Counted from the stretch's first letter, positions 18,427 to 27,105 are shown. The stretch: DNA of 33,823 bases from Bacteroides sp. (GCA_023666905.1 JAMPBC010000001.1:72214-106036); one strand, 5' to 3'. Notes: generated by a model from the letters alone, not told the origin. Numbers and translations are program-made.

Positions 18427-20700
18427 CTACTTTTTTGTGTTGAAAAACAAGCGAACGGTCAGACCGAACAAGCGGGGCCTGCCTTTTTGGACGAAGCGGT
18501 TGCCTACGGACTCAAAATAGAAGGTGGAGTATTTTGTTCCGGTGATGTTTTCAATCCACCCTTCCAATTCAATCCACTGACGGTTAGCCGTGACAGAGGC
18601 TCCGGGCAATGCATAGAAATTCTGTGCGGCATCATTGGCCTCATTCCAGTAAATTTTCCCTATTCCACGCATATTCACGTTGTAGGTCAAATGCCAGTCG
18701 GCGCCGATGTTATGATTGTAAGCAGCCGAGAGAAACAGGGTGTTTTGCGGAGCATAAGGCACCGTTTTACCCTTATAATTATTCGTTCCGTCAATGAATT
18801 GGCGGAACTTAGCATTAGTGTAACCGTAAGCCACGCGGAAGTCCCAGTTGGACGTGGGATTGTAGCGGATTTGAAGTTCGGCTCCGAAGCTGCGCGATTT
18901 TCCGGCGTTAGTGGTTATGCGCCCGGTCAAGTCGCCCTCGGGCAGAGTGGTGACCTGCTGGTCGGTCAGGTCAATGTAGAAAAGCGCGATGTCGGTCATT
19001 ACCCGGCCCTGCGCACAGCCTATGTGGGCGCCTATTTCATAATTCCAGCTACGCTCCGGCTTGTAGGAAATCATGCGGTCAACATCAAGGTCGGCCTCCG
19101 GCGCTCCACCCATGGGCATGAGTTTGTTCACCTCGTTCATCATTTTGTTTTGAAGGAACTGACTGAACATTTGAGTGTTGAAGCCGCCTGACTTATAGCC
19201 TTCGCCCACCGACGCATAGATGCTCGAACCGCTCTTCATGGGCAGGTCATAGCTCAGGGTGAATTTGGGCATAAATTCCAGGAAATGGTCTTTCAACCGG
19301 CCCCCCTCGTCAATGTCAATGGGAGCCTTGACAATGGGCACCGGGGGAACGCCCGACTTCATATAAGCGGAAATACCGGTGTGGCAAACGCTTGTGTAGT
19401 CCAAACGGGTTGACTCATAATCCAAACGCAGTCCCAGAGCGAAGTTGAACTTATTTACTTTAAAGTTGCTTTGATGATACAGAGCCACACCGTAGGTGGG
19501 GTTTTTGAAATCGCTCAAAAGAGGAATTGTGGGAGTGTCGAAAGCCAGCCGTACGGGGATTTTGTCGTTGTTGTTGACACGGTCGGTGATCAGAGCGGCA
19601 ATTCCATCGTCGGCAAAAATAACAGGCGCCCTCATGGAATTGTGCTTGTAGAATCCGAACACGCCGCCAAGCCATGAATAATTGCCCACATCGCCACGAA
19701 TTACAACATCCTGCGTAACACTGGTTTCATGCACAGCCTGGGTAAGTGTGAAATAATTAAGCGGCAGGAAGTCCTGGTCAAGGGTAAGATTATCCGTAAG
19801 ATGTTGGAAGGAGGTTATGCTCGACAAAGTGAATTTCCCTGCATTCCATTTCACGGTGAGCGCGTCGCTCACCACGTTTCGACGATAGAAACAGGTGTCG
19901 TTATAGTTCACGCGGTCGCTGCCGAGGTATTCGTAGGGATACCCGGACTGCTGGGTGTAGTTGAACGAAGCGGTGTTATCGGCCGCAACCGTAGGTGAAA
20001 TCTGCCACTGGGTGGTCCACCGTAGCGAGCCGCCCTTTTCAGCGCCAACCTTTTTTGCATTATAATAATTTTTATAGTAGCCGTCGCTGAACATGAAATT
20101 ACCCGAGAATGACATGGCGAGGTCAGGAGTGAATTTCTGGTAATGGGCCACGGACATAAATGCCGCCGGACCATTGCCCACGGTTGCCGCCACGCGGCTT
20201 CCCTGCCAGTCCATTGGCTTGAGAGTGTAAATGTTCACCTGTCCTCCCATGGTGTTTCGGCCATACAGGGAACTTTGCGGACCGCGGAGCACCTCAATGC
20301 GTTCAATGTCAGTGGCTGCAAAGTCGTAGGCATTCTTGTTCAGGAACGGCACATTGTCCACGGTGAGCCCGACGGCCGAGTTGTCCATTCGCGAACCGAT
20401 GCCGCGCACATAGATGCTTGATGTGATTCGGCTGCCATAGTCGGGGATATAGAAGTTGGGAGCTATTTCGCTCACGCCCTTCATTGACGTTATGGAGAAC
20501 TGTTCAAGCTGTTTTTGCCCCACCACAGTGGCTGCGAGAGGTTGCAAAGCCAGGTCAGATGTTTGCTTGATTGCCGTAACGGTGACATCGCCGAGCCACA
20601 CGGCTGAATCAGACCATTCAGCGGGAGCCGAAACCCCGGAAGCGAAACAGGAAAGGGAAAGACATAAGGCAAGTATGATGTTAAATAATCTTTTCAGCAT
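18427..20700 (-). CDS. TonB-dependent outer-membrane receptor (siderophore-receptor-like)
   Basis: Outer-membrane active-transport channel driven by TonB. The 757-residue protein has a signal peptide (MLKRLFNIILALCLSLSCFA). A TonB-box-like stretch (VTVTAI, about residue 40) and a plug domain (about 50-165) follow; the plug contains SIYVRGIGSRMDNSAVGLTV and IERIEVLRGPQSSLYGRNTM. The rest is a beta-barrel with alternating aromatic strands. It lacks the N-terminal carboxypeptidase-like domain of SusC proteins, and no SusD gene is adjacent. It therefore resembles iron-complex receptors more than glycan importers. The C terminus ends in FFNTKK rather than with a terminal aromatic residue. The substrate cannot be told from sequence. 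The downstream lipoprotein gene is probably co-transcribed. Confidence 0.92.
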   Translation of the reverse strand: MLKRLFNIILALCLSLSCFASGVSAPAEWSDSAVWLGDVTVTAIKQTSDLALQPLAATVVGQKQLEQFSITSMKGVSEIAPNFYIPDYGSRITSSIYVRGIGSRMDNSAVGLTVDNVPFLNKNAYDFAATDIERIEVLRGPQSSLYGRNTMGGQVNIYTLKPMDWQGSRVAATVGNGPAAFMSVAHYQKFTPDLAMSFSGNFMFSDGYYKNYYNAKKVGAEKGGSLRWTTQWQISPTVAADNTASFNYTQQSGYPYEYLGSDRVNYNDTCFYRRNVVSDALTVKWNAGKFTLSSITSFQHLTDNLTLDQDFLPLNYFTLTQAVHETSVTQDVVIRGDVGNYSWLGGVFGFYKHNSMRAPVIFADDGIAALITDRVNNNDKIPVRLAFDTPTIPLLSDFKNPTYGVALYHQSNFKVNKFNFALGLRLDYESTRLDYTSVCHTGISAYMKSGVPPVPIVKAPIDIDEGGRLKDHFLEFMPKFTLSYDLPMKSGSSIYASVGEGYKSGGFNTQMFSQFLQNKMMNEVNKLMPMGGAPEADLDVDRMISYKPERSWNYEIGAHIGCAQGRVMTDIALFYIDLTDQQVTTLPEGDLTGRITTNAGKSRSFGAELQIRYNPTSNWDFRVAYGYTNAKFRQFIDGTNNYKGKTVPYAPQNTLFLSAAYNHNIGADWHLTYNVNMRGIGKIYWNEANDAAQNFYALPGASVTANRQWIELEGWIENITGTKYSTFYFESVGNRFVQKGRPRLFGLTVRLFFNTKK

Positions 20701-20735
20701 AGAACAGGGATGAGATAATGATGTGTTTCAGGGCG

Positions 20736-20766
20736 CAAAGTTACCATTTTCGCGCAATGCACACAA
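20736..20766 (-). promoter_or_regulatory. Promoter of the TonB-dependent receptor gene
   Basis: On the minus strand TTG (20766-20764), a 20-base spacer and TAACTTTG (20743-20736) match the Bacteroides-type promoter. The inferred start lies about 30 bases before the receptor ATG at 20700. No convincing Fur-type operator was seen. Confidence 0.6.
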
Positions 20767-20785
20767 TAGAATAAAAAAAAATGCG

Positions 20786-20793
20786 TACATTTG
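20786..20793 (+). promoter_or_regulatory. Possible -7 box of the glyS promoter
   Basis: TACATTTG matches TAnnTTTG and lies 52 bases before the glyS ATG. It is preceded by a run of nine A (20772-20780). No TTTG or TTG lies at the right distance upstream, so only this half is supported. The intergenic region 20701-20845 serves two divergent genes. Confidence 0.4.
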
Positions 20794-20845
20794 CGCCCGA
20801 TAAGTTACAATTTTTTGATACAGATATAAATCATTTCAAAAGAAT

Positions 20846-22390
20846 ATGGCTCAACAAGACGATGTATTCAAGAAAATAGTTTCGCACGCCAAAGAGTATG
20901 GCTTCGTTTTCCCCTCAAGTGAAATTTACGATGGCCTCTCGGCCGTTTACGATTACGGACAGAACGGCGTGGAGATGAAAAATAACATAAAACGCTACTG
21001 GTGGGACGCAATGACCCTTCTCCACGAAAACATTGTGGGAATCGATTCCGCCATTTTCATGCACCCCACCATTTGGAAAGCATCGGGCCACGTGGATGCG
21101 TTCAACGACCCTTTGATTGACAATCGCGACTCCAAAAAGCGCTATCGTGCCGATGTGCTTATTGAAGAGGCCATTGCAAAAATCGACGACAAGATTGAAA
21201 AAGAGGTCGCCAAAGCCCGCAAACGTTTCGGTGAGAATTTTGACGAAACTCTGTTCCGCGAAACAAATCCCCGCGTTTCCGAGCACGTTGCCAAGCGAAA
21301 CGCGCTCCACACACGCTTTTCCGATGCAATGAACGCCAACAATCTCGACGAGCTCCGCCAGATTATAATCGACGAAGAGATTGCCTGCCCCATTTCCGGC
21401 ACCCGAAACTGGACCGACGTGCGTCAGTTCAACCTCATGTTCAGCACCGAAATGGGCAGCACCGCCGATGGTGCCATGAAGGTGTATCTGCGTCCCGAAA
21501 CAGCCCAGGGCATTTTTGTGAACTACCTCAACGTGCAGAAAACAGGCCGCATGCGTCTGCCTTTCGGCATTGCCCAGATTGGAAAGGCCTTCCGCAATGA
21601 AATCGTGGCCCGCCAGTTCATTTTCCGCATGCGCGAATTCGAGCAAATGGAAATGCAATTCTTTGTTCGCCCCGGCGAGGAATTGAAATGGTTCCAAACC
21701 TGGAAAGAATGGCGCCTGCGCTGGCACAAGGCTCTTGGGCTGGGCGATGAAAAATATCGCTATCACGACCATGAAAAGCTGGCCCACTATGCCAACGCCG
21801 CTACCGACATCGAGTTTCAGATGCCGTTCGGGTTCAAAGAGGTGGAAGGCATCCATTCACGCACCAACTTCGACCTTTCGCAACATGAAAAATATTCAGG
21901 AAAGAACATCAAGTATTTTGATCCCGAACTGAACGAGAGCTACGTTCCCTACGTTATTGAAACTTCCATTGGCGTTGACCGCATGTTCCTGTCGGTGCTC
22001 TGCTCATCGTACGAGGAGCAGATGCTTGAAGGTGGCGACAAACGCGTTGTGCTTCATTTGCCGGCAGCCATTGCCCCTGTTAAATGTGCCGTTATGCCTC
22101 TGGTGCGCAAGGACGGACTGCCCGAAAAAGCTCGTGAAATTGTCAACGACCTCAAGTTTGACTTCGCTACGCATTACGATGAAAAAGATTCCATTGGCAA
22201 ACGCTACCGCCGTCAGGATGCAATAGGCACCCCCTACTGCATCACCGTTGACCATCAGACACTGGAGGACAACACAGTGACGCTCCGTCACCGCGACTCA
22301 ATGGAACAAACCCGCGTGAATGTGGCCGACCTCCACAAGCTCATCCACGACAACGTGAGCCTCACATCGCTGCTTCGCAAACTCGCCTGA
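20846..22390 (+). CDS. glyS: Glycine--tRNA ligase, homodimeric type
   Basis: Class II aminoacyl-tRNA synthetase that charges tRNA-Gly in the cytoplasm. The 514-residue protein is the alpha2 form found in eukaryotes, archaea and some bacteria. It begins with the motif 1 region (SSEIYDGLSAVYDYGQNGVE). It continues with motif 2-like FRNEIVARQFIFRMREFEQ and the motif 3 region (YVIETSIGVDRMFLSVLCSS), and ends with an anticodon-binding domain of about 110 residues (LPAAIAPVKCAVMPLVRKDG). It is the first gene of a plus-strand run with lemA and an FKBP gene. No T-box leader was seen. Confidence 0.97.
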   Translation: MAQQDDVFKKIVSHAKEYGFVFPSSEIYDGLSAVYDYGQNGVEMKNNIKRYWWDAMTLLHENIVGIDSAIFMHPTIWKASGHVDAFNDPLIDNRDSKKRYRADVLIEEAIAKIDDKIEKEVAKARKRFGENFDETLFRETNPRVSEHVAKRNALHTRFSDAMNANNLDELRQIIIDEEIACPISGTRNWTDVRQFNLMFSTEMGSTADGAMKVYLRPETAQGIFVNYLNVQKTGRMRLPFGIAQIGKAFRNEIVARQFIFRMREFEQMEMQFFVRPGEELKWFQTWKEWRLRWHKALGLGDEKYRYHDHEKLAHYANAATDIEFQMPFGFKEVEGIHSRTNFDLSQHEKYSGKNIKYFDPELNESYVPYVIETSIGVDRMFLSVLCSSYEEQMLEGGDKRVVLHLPAAIAPVKCAVMPLVRKDGLPEKAREIVNDLKFDFATHYDEKDSIGKRYRRQDAIGTPYCITVDHQTLEDNTVTLRHRDSMEQTRVNVADLHKLIHDNVSLTSLLRKLA

Positions 22391-22452
22391 GCCCATCGGC
22401 TTAAGTCCGGCTCTCTCACTCAACGTATGTTCAACCAAACACACATACCTAA

Positions 22453-23049
22453 ATGAAAATCAAATCATCAATCATAGTCCTGCTGTGCGTTGTGGCAGTG
22501 GTGCTTCTGCTTGGCGGAGGCGCATGCTCATCCTACAACAACATGGTGAAACTCGAGGAAGGCGTCAGCCAAAGCTGGGGAGAAGTGGAAACACAGTACC
22601 AGCGCAGAGCCGACCTAATCCCCAACCTCGTAAGCACGGTGAAAGGCTATGCCACACACGAGGCACAGACCTTTGAAAAGGTTACCGAAGCCCGTGCAAA
22701 GGCCACATCGATAACATTGGATGTAACCGACCTCACCGAGGAAAATCTTGCCAAATACCAACAGGCCCAAAACGACCTCTCAGGAGCCTTGAAATCGCTG
22801 CTGGCAGTTTCGGAAAACTATCCCGATCTGAAAGCAAGCGAAAACTTCAAAGACCTCCAGGCTCAGCTTGAAGGAACCGAAAACCGCATTGCTACCGCAC
22901 GCAAGCGTTACACCGAAACCGTGCAGCAGTATAACATTGCAGTTAGGCGTTTCCCTGCCAACATTTTTGCCGGAATGTTCGGATTCTCACCAAAGCCGCA
23001 GTTTGCCGCTCAGGAAAGCGCGGCACAAGCGCCTGTGGTTAACTTTTAA
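22453..23049 (+). CDS. lemA: LemA family protein
   Basis: Membrane-anchored helical protein of the LemA family; the molecular function of the family is not settled. The 198-residue product has one N-terminal hydrophobic segment (IIVLLCVVAVVLLLGG). The family signature follows: YNNMVKLEEGVSQSWGEVET, QRRADLIPNLVSTVKGYA and the C-terminal YNIAVRRFPANIFAGMFGF. It ends in a short Ala/Gln-rich tail. A cysteine at the end of the hydrophobic segment (GGGACSS) could be a lipobox, but family members are normally transmembrane. It starts 62 bases after glyS and 28 bases before the FKBP gene. The TPM-domain gene that often follows lemA is absent here. Confidence 0.94.
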   Translation: MKIKSSIIVLLCVVAVVLLLGGGACSSYNNMVKLEEGVSQSWGEVETQYQRRADLIPNLVSTVKGYATHEAQTFEKVTEARAKATSITLDVTDLTEENLAKYQQAQNDLSGALKSLLAVSENYPDLKASENFKDLQAQLEGTENRIATARKRYTETVQQYNIAVRRFPANIFAGMFGFSPKPQFAAQESAAQAPVVNF

Positions 23050-23077
23050 AGCCATCTCCACATAATTTGCCGGAAAA

Positions 23078-23638
23078 ATGAAAAAACTATTTCAAAGCTT
23101 AGCAATAGCAACATTCGCAGCAATAGGCTTTTGGTCGTGCGGCGACGATGACACCTGGAGTGAATATGAGGAGTGGCGCGAAACCAACACCGAGTGGTAC
23201 AACACCCAGCTGTCACGCAAAAACGTTGACGGGACTCCCTACTTCACCGTAATCCAACCTGATTGGTACCCGCAGTCAGGCGTGCTGATTCATTATTTCA
23301 ATGACCGCGAGCTGACCAAGAACAATTTGCAGCCCATGCTCACAAGCCATGTCACTGTGAAGTACCACGGCCGGCTTTACAACGATGTGTGTTTCGACTC
23401 CACATCCGTCGGAGCCGACAGCGTGCGCACATTTGCGCTGACAAACACAATCACCGGCTGGCAGATTGCCCTGACCCAAATGCATGTGGGCGACTCCTGC
23501 GAAATCATAATCCCCTACTCGCAGGGGTACGGCTACGCCGGAAGCACCTCTGCGACAGGTGTGCAAACCATCTCGCCCTATTCCACACTGCGTTTCAACA
23601 TCGGTCTCAAGGAAGTTCCCGCTTACGAAATTCCCTGA
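23078..23638 (+). CDS. FKBP-type peptidyl-prolyl cis-trans isomerase, lipoprotein
   Basis: Predicted proline isomerase that helps fold exported proteins. The 186-residue product has a signal peptide with the lipobox GFWSC (Cys21) followed by acidic residues (GDDD), a common surface-export-like context in this phylum. A linker follows, then an FKBP domain over residues about 87-186: VTVKYHGRLYNDVCFDST, ITGWQIALTQMHVGDSCEI, IPYSQGYGYAG and TLRFNIGLKEV. The loop aromatic residues that define the FKBP pocket are mostly present. The gene lies 28 bases after lemA and is followed by a strong terminator. Confidence 0.88.
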   Translation: MKKLFQSLAIATFAAIGFWSCGDDDTWSEYEEWRETNTEWYNTQLSRKNVDGTPYFTVIQPDWYPQSGVLIHYFNDRELTKNNLQPMLTSHVTVKYHGRLYNDVCFDSTSVGADSVRTFALTNTITGWQIALTQMHVGDSCEIIIPYSQGYGYAGSTSATGVQTISPYSTLRFNIGLKEVPAYEIP

Positions 23639-23660
23639 ACCGAAACAACCAACATAACCT

Positions 23661-23695
23661 AAGCCGCAGCAACCCAATGCTGCGGCTTGTTTTTT
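23661..23695 (+). terminator. Rho-independent terminator after the FKBP gene
   Basis: Perfect 11-base arms AAGCCGCAGCA (23661-23671) and TGCTGCGGCTT (23678-23688) enclose a six-base loop and are followed by G and six T. The hairpin lies 22 bases past the stop. It ends the glyS-lemA-FKBP unit. Confidence 0.92.
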
Positions 23696-23751
23696 GAACA
23701 AAAGGCACCCGAACGGCGTTAATCATATCACAGCCTAAACTTATCAATGAA

Positions 23752-24282
23752 ATGAAAACGAAATTATTATTTTTAACCCTCGCTCTCTTTTCTCTCTCAT
23801 TTGTGGCATGCGATGACGATGACGACAACGATGTACGCCCCTCACAGGTTCCGCAGACTTGTCTTGACGCGTTCCAATCAATGTATCCCAACGTAAAGAA
23901 TCCCGAATGGGAACGTGTGGGACAATATTACACAGCCGAATGGAAAGAAGGCAACGGATTACGCGATGTAGAGGCCTGGTTCCGCACAACTCCGGATGCA
24001 TCGGGAAGCTGGGCCATGACCCAAACCGATTATGGCAAAGACCTTTTCCTTGTCCCCACCGAACTCAACGTTGCATTTAACAAAACCGAATATTCAACAG
24101 CGGTTATTGATGACATTGACCTGTATGAATACCCCGACTCTACCCGCGACATATATGTGATTGAAGTCACTCCACGAGGAGAGCGACAGGACGTGCTGTT
24201 AGTGTTCCGGGCATCGGACTGCACATACCTCAAGGCCGTTCCCGACAATGACATTGACATCACCCCCGACACTGTGCTCTGA
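23752..24282 (+). CDS. PepSY-like lipoprotein
   Basis: Small exported lipoprotein of 176 residues: signal peptide with lipobox SFVAC (Cys20) followed by seven acidic or amide residues (DDDDDND). The mature part shows two repeats of the PepSY-like fold common in this phylum, for example VPQTCLDAFQSMYPNVKNPEW and the later YGKDLFLVPTELNVAF region. These proteins resemble beta-lactamase-inhibitor-like folds, but their role is unknown. The gene is isolated between two terminators. Its promoter is not clear. Confidence 0.8.
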   Translation: MKTKLLFLTLALFSLSFVACDDDDDNDVRPSQVPQTCLDAFQSMYPNVKNPEWERVGQYYTAEWKEGNGLRDVEAWFRTTPDASGSWAMTQTDYGKDLFLVPTELNVAFNKTEYSTAVIDDIDLYEYPDSTRDIYVIEVTPRGERQDVLLVFRASDCTYLKAVPDNDIDITPDTVL

Positions 24283-24310
24283 TTCATTTCCGACACCCCA
24301 TCATATTTCA

Positions 24311-24356
24311 CACACCGCCGACGGCAAATTGATTGCTGCGGCGGTGTGATTTGTCT
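24311..24356 (+). terminator. Probable terminator after the PepSY-like gene
   Basis: Arms CACACCGCCG (24311-24320) and CGGCGGTGTG (24339-24348) pair perfectly across an 18-base loop, and T-rich sequence follows (ATTTGTCTGTTTT). The long loop makes it weaker than the one at 23661. Its T-rich tail is also the upstream half of the parC promoter. Confidence 0.65.
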
Positions 24357-24381
24357 GTTTTACACTTTTTTCGTACTTTTG
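24350..24381 (+). promoter_or_regulatory. Promoter of parC
   Basis: TTTG (24350-24353), a 20-base spacer and TACTTTTG (24374-24381) match the Bacteroides-type consensus TTTG-N19..21-TAnnTTTG fully. The inferred transcript starts about 30 bases before the parC ATG at 24418. Confidence 0.72.
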
Positions 24382-24417
24382 TGAGGACACAAACGCCAAT
24401 CAATACCCCTCACAACC

Positions 24418-27105
24418 ATGAGCGAAGAAAACTACACTGACGAAGATTTCCTGGACCCGACAGACAACGATGCGGAAGCCGGCGAAGGCGGGTTCCAATC
24501 AATGTTCGTTGACCTCACTGACGATGTGGTGCGCCAACAGCTGCGCGGCATGTTTCAAAGCTGGTATCTGGACTACGCTTCCTACACCATTCTTGACCGC
24601 GCCATCCCCAACATCGACGATGGCCTGAAACCTGTGCAGCGACGCATCCTGCACTCAATGAAAACGCTCGACGACGGCCGCTTCAACAAAGTTGCCAACA
24701 TTGTGGGTAACACCATGCAATATCACCCTCACGGCGACGCCTCCATTTATGGCGCGCTTGTTCAGCTGGGTCAAAAGGAGCTGCTGGTTGAAACGCAAGG
24801 GAACTGGGGCAACACACTGACCGGAGCGCCCGCTGCTGCAGGCCGATACATCGAGGCCCGCCTTTCGCAGTTCGCCCTCGATGTGCTCTACAATCCCAAG
24901 GTGACGCAATGGACAATGAGCTACGACGGCCGCAAAAAAGAACCCGTAACTCTTCCGGCCAAATTCCCGCTTCTGCTTGCCCAGGGGGTAAGTGGCATTG
25001 CAGCAGGACTCTCGTCGCTCATACTGCCGCATAACTTCAACGAGATTCTTGATGCAGCCGTGGCTTATCTTCGCGGGGAGCCGTTTACGCTCTATCCCGA
25101 CTTCGCCACAGGCGGATTCATTGATGTGAGCCGGTACAACGATGGCGCCCGAGGAGGCAAAGTACGCATTCGCGCAAAAATAGAGAAACTTGACAGCAAA
25201 ACGCTTGCCATAACTGAAATACCTTTCTCAACCACCACCGAATCGCTCATCGATTCCATTATCAAAGCCGCTGAAAAGGGCAAAATCAAAATCAGGAAAG
25301 TCGACGACAACACTGCCGCCACCGCCATGATTCTGGTCCACCTGCAGCCGGGAACATCAAGCGACAAAACAATTGATGCCCTCTATGCCTTCACCGATTG
25401 CGAATTGCCCATTTCGCCCAACTGCTGCGTTATTTACGACAACAAGCCTCACTTCGTAAGCATTAGCGATGTGTTGCGCCGCAGCGTCGACACCACCCGC
25501 TCCATTCTTGGCGCCGAACTGGAAATTCAGCTTGCCGAGGTGCGCGAACAGTTGCACTTCGCCTCCTTGGAAAGAATTTTCATTGAGGAGCGGATTTACA
25601 AAGACCGTGAATTTGAACAGAGTGCATCGAAGGAAGAAGCAATTGCTCACATTGACCGTCGCCTTGAGCCATGGAAGCCGAAATTGCTCCGCGAGGTCAC
25701 CACAGAGGATATTGAGCGCCTGTTTGAAATCAAAATGGGCCGCATCCTCAAATTCAACTCCGCCCAGGCCGAGGAAAACATTGCTGCCTACAAAGAGCGC
25801 ATGGCCGAGCTTTCAAACACTCTGGCTCGCCTTACGGAACACACCATCGAGTGGTATCTCACATTGAAAGAGAAGTATGGCGAGGCACACCCCCGCCGCA
25901 CGGTTATCCGCAATTTTGAAAATATTGCCGCGGCCACAGTGGCCGAGGCTAACGAAAAGCTCTACATTAATCGCGAGGAAGGCTTTATTGGCACTTCGCT
26001 CAAGCGCGATGAATATCTTTGCACCTGCTCCTCGATTGACGACATTATAATTTTCTATAAGGACGGCACCTACAAAGTGACACGCGTACAGGAAAAAATG
26101 TCGGTTGGCAAAAACGTGCTATATGTCAATGTGTTCAAAAAGGACAGCCGAACCATCTACAATGTGATTTATCAGGATGGCAAGGGTGGCCCATACTACA
26201 TGAAGCGATTCAACATAACCGGTGTGACCCGCGACCGCGATTACAACGTGACCCAAGGTACCAAGGGCTCCAAAATTGTATGGTTCTCGGCAAACCCTAA
26301 TGGCGAAGCCGAGGTTGTAAAGGTTACCCTGAAACCTATCCCACGTTTGAAGCGGCTTTTCATTGACGTTAATTTTTCGGAGCTCGCCATCAAAGGGCGC
26401 TCGGCACGAGGCAATCTCGTAACCCGCAATGAGGTGCATCGTTTCTCACTCAAGGAGAAAGGAAAGTCCACTTTGGGCGGCCGCAAAGTGTGGTTCGACC
26501 CCGACATTCTTCGTCTCAACTACGACGGCCGCGGAAACTACCTCGGCGAATTCGGACCTGACGACCTTGTGCTTGTGGTCCTTGACAACGGTGAATATTA
26601 CACCTCGACATTCGATGCCGCCAACCATTACGACGACAACATTCTGCGTATTGAAAAATATCGTCCCAAACATGTGTGGACAGCAATTGTGATGGACGCC
26701 GACCAGCAGAATTACCCCTACATGAAACGCTTCACCTTCGAGCCATCAGTCAAAAAGCAGCGCTTCATTGGCGAGAATCCCAAGTCCAAACTCATGCTGC
26801 TAACCGAATGGTTCGGCGCACGCTTTGAAATAACCTTTAAGGAGCCTGACACGTTCCGCGGACCGCTTCAGGTAACCGCCTCGGAATTCATAGCCGTGAA
26901 ATCGTTCCGCGCCAAAGGGAAGCGCCTCACCACTTACGGAATAGAAAACATCATGGAAATAGACCCGGTCGAGACCGAGGAACCGGAAGAGGAAGTGGTT
27001 ATTGATGAGGACGCCGGGAGTGAACCGGAAGTAATTGATGAGGACGCAGGAAAATCGGAAGAGGAGGTTCGCGATGAAATTCTTGGACAGAAGCGTATTT
27101 TTTAA
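24418..27105 (+). CDS. parC: DNA topoisomerase IV subunit A
   Basis: DNA-breaking subunit of topoisomerase IV, which with ParE decatenates daughter chromosomes. The 895-residue protein begins with an acidic extension of about 35 residues. The core follows: the helix containing YHPHGDASIYGALVQLGQ and the catalytic tyrosine Tyr144 in AAGRYIEARLS. Next come the tower and coiled-coil region and a C-terminal beta-pinwheel from about residue 520. It ends in a strongly acidic tail with two 11-residue repeats (VIDEDAG). The segment KKEPVTLPAKFPLLLAQGVS agrees with ParC rather than GyrA, and no GyrA-box was seen. The parE gene is not in the window. The last 32 bases overlap the start of the next gene. 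Confidence 0.95.
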   Translation: MSEENYTDEDFLDPTDNDAEAGEGGFQSMFVDLTDDVVRQQLRGMFQSWYLDYASYTILDRAIPNIDDGLKPVQRRILHSMKTLDDGRFNKVANIVGNTMQYHPHGDASIYGALVQLGQKELLVETQGNWGNTLTGAPAAAGRYIEARLSQFALDVLYNPKVTQWTMSYDGRKKEPVTLPAKFPLLLAQGVSGIAAGLSSLILPHNFNEILDAAVAYLRGEPFTLYPDFATGGFIDVSRYNDGARGGKVRIRAKIEKLDSKTLAITEIPFSTTTESLIDSIIKAAEKGKIKIRKVDDNTAATAMILVHLQPGTSSDKTIDALYAFTDCELPISPNCCVIYDNKPHFVSISDVLRRSVDTTRSILGAELEIQLAEVREQLHFASLERIFIEERIYKDREFEQSASKEEAIAHIDRRLEPWKPKLLREVTTEDIERLFEIKMGRILKFNSAQAEENIAAYKERMAELSNTLARLTEHTIEWYLTLKEKYGEAHPRRTVIRNFENIAAATVAEANEKLYINREEGFIGTSLKRDEYLCTCSSIDDIIIFYKDGTYKVTRVQEKMSVGKNVLYVNVFKKDSRTIYNVIYQDGKGGPYYMKRFNITGVTRDRDYNVTQGTKGSKIVWFSANPNGEAEVVKVTLKPIPRLKRLFIDVNFSELAIKGRSARGNLVTRNEVHRFSLKEKGKSTLGGRKVWFDPDILRLNYDGRGNYLGEFGPDDLVLVVLDNGEYYTSTFDAANHYDDNILRIEKYRPKHVWTAIVMDADQQNYPYMKRFTFEPSVKKQRFIGENPKSKLMLLTEWFGARFEITFKEPDTFRGPLQVTASEFIAVKSFRAKGKRLTTYGIENIMEIDPVETEEPEEEVVIDEDAGSEPEVIDEDAGKSEEEVRDEILGQKRIF

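Noticed and set aside
20915-21856. Minus-strand ORF of 313 codons opposite glyS
   Set aside because: Shadow of the conserved glyS coding sequence; no signal peptide, domain or promoter of its own.
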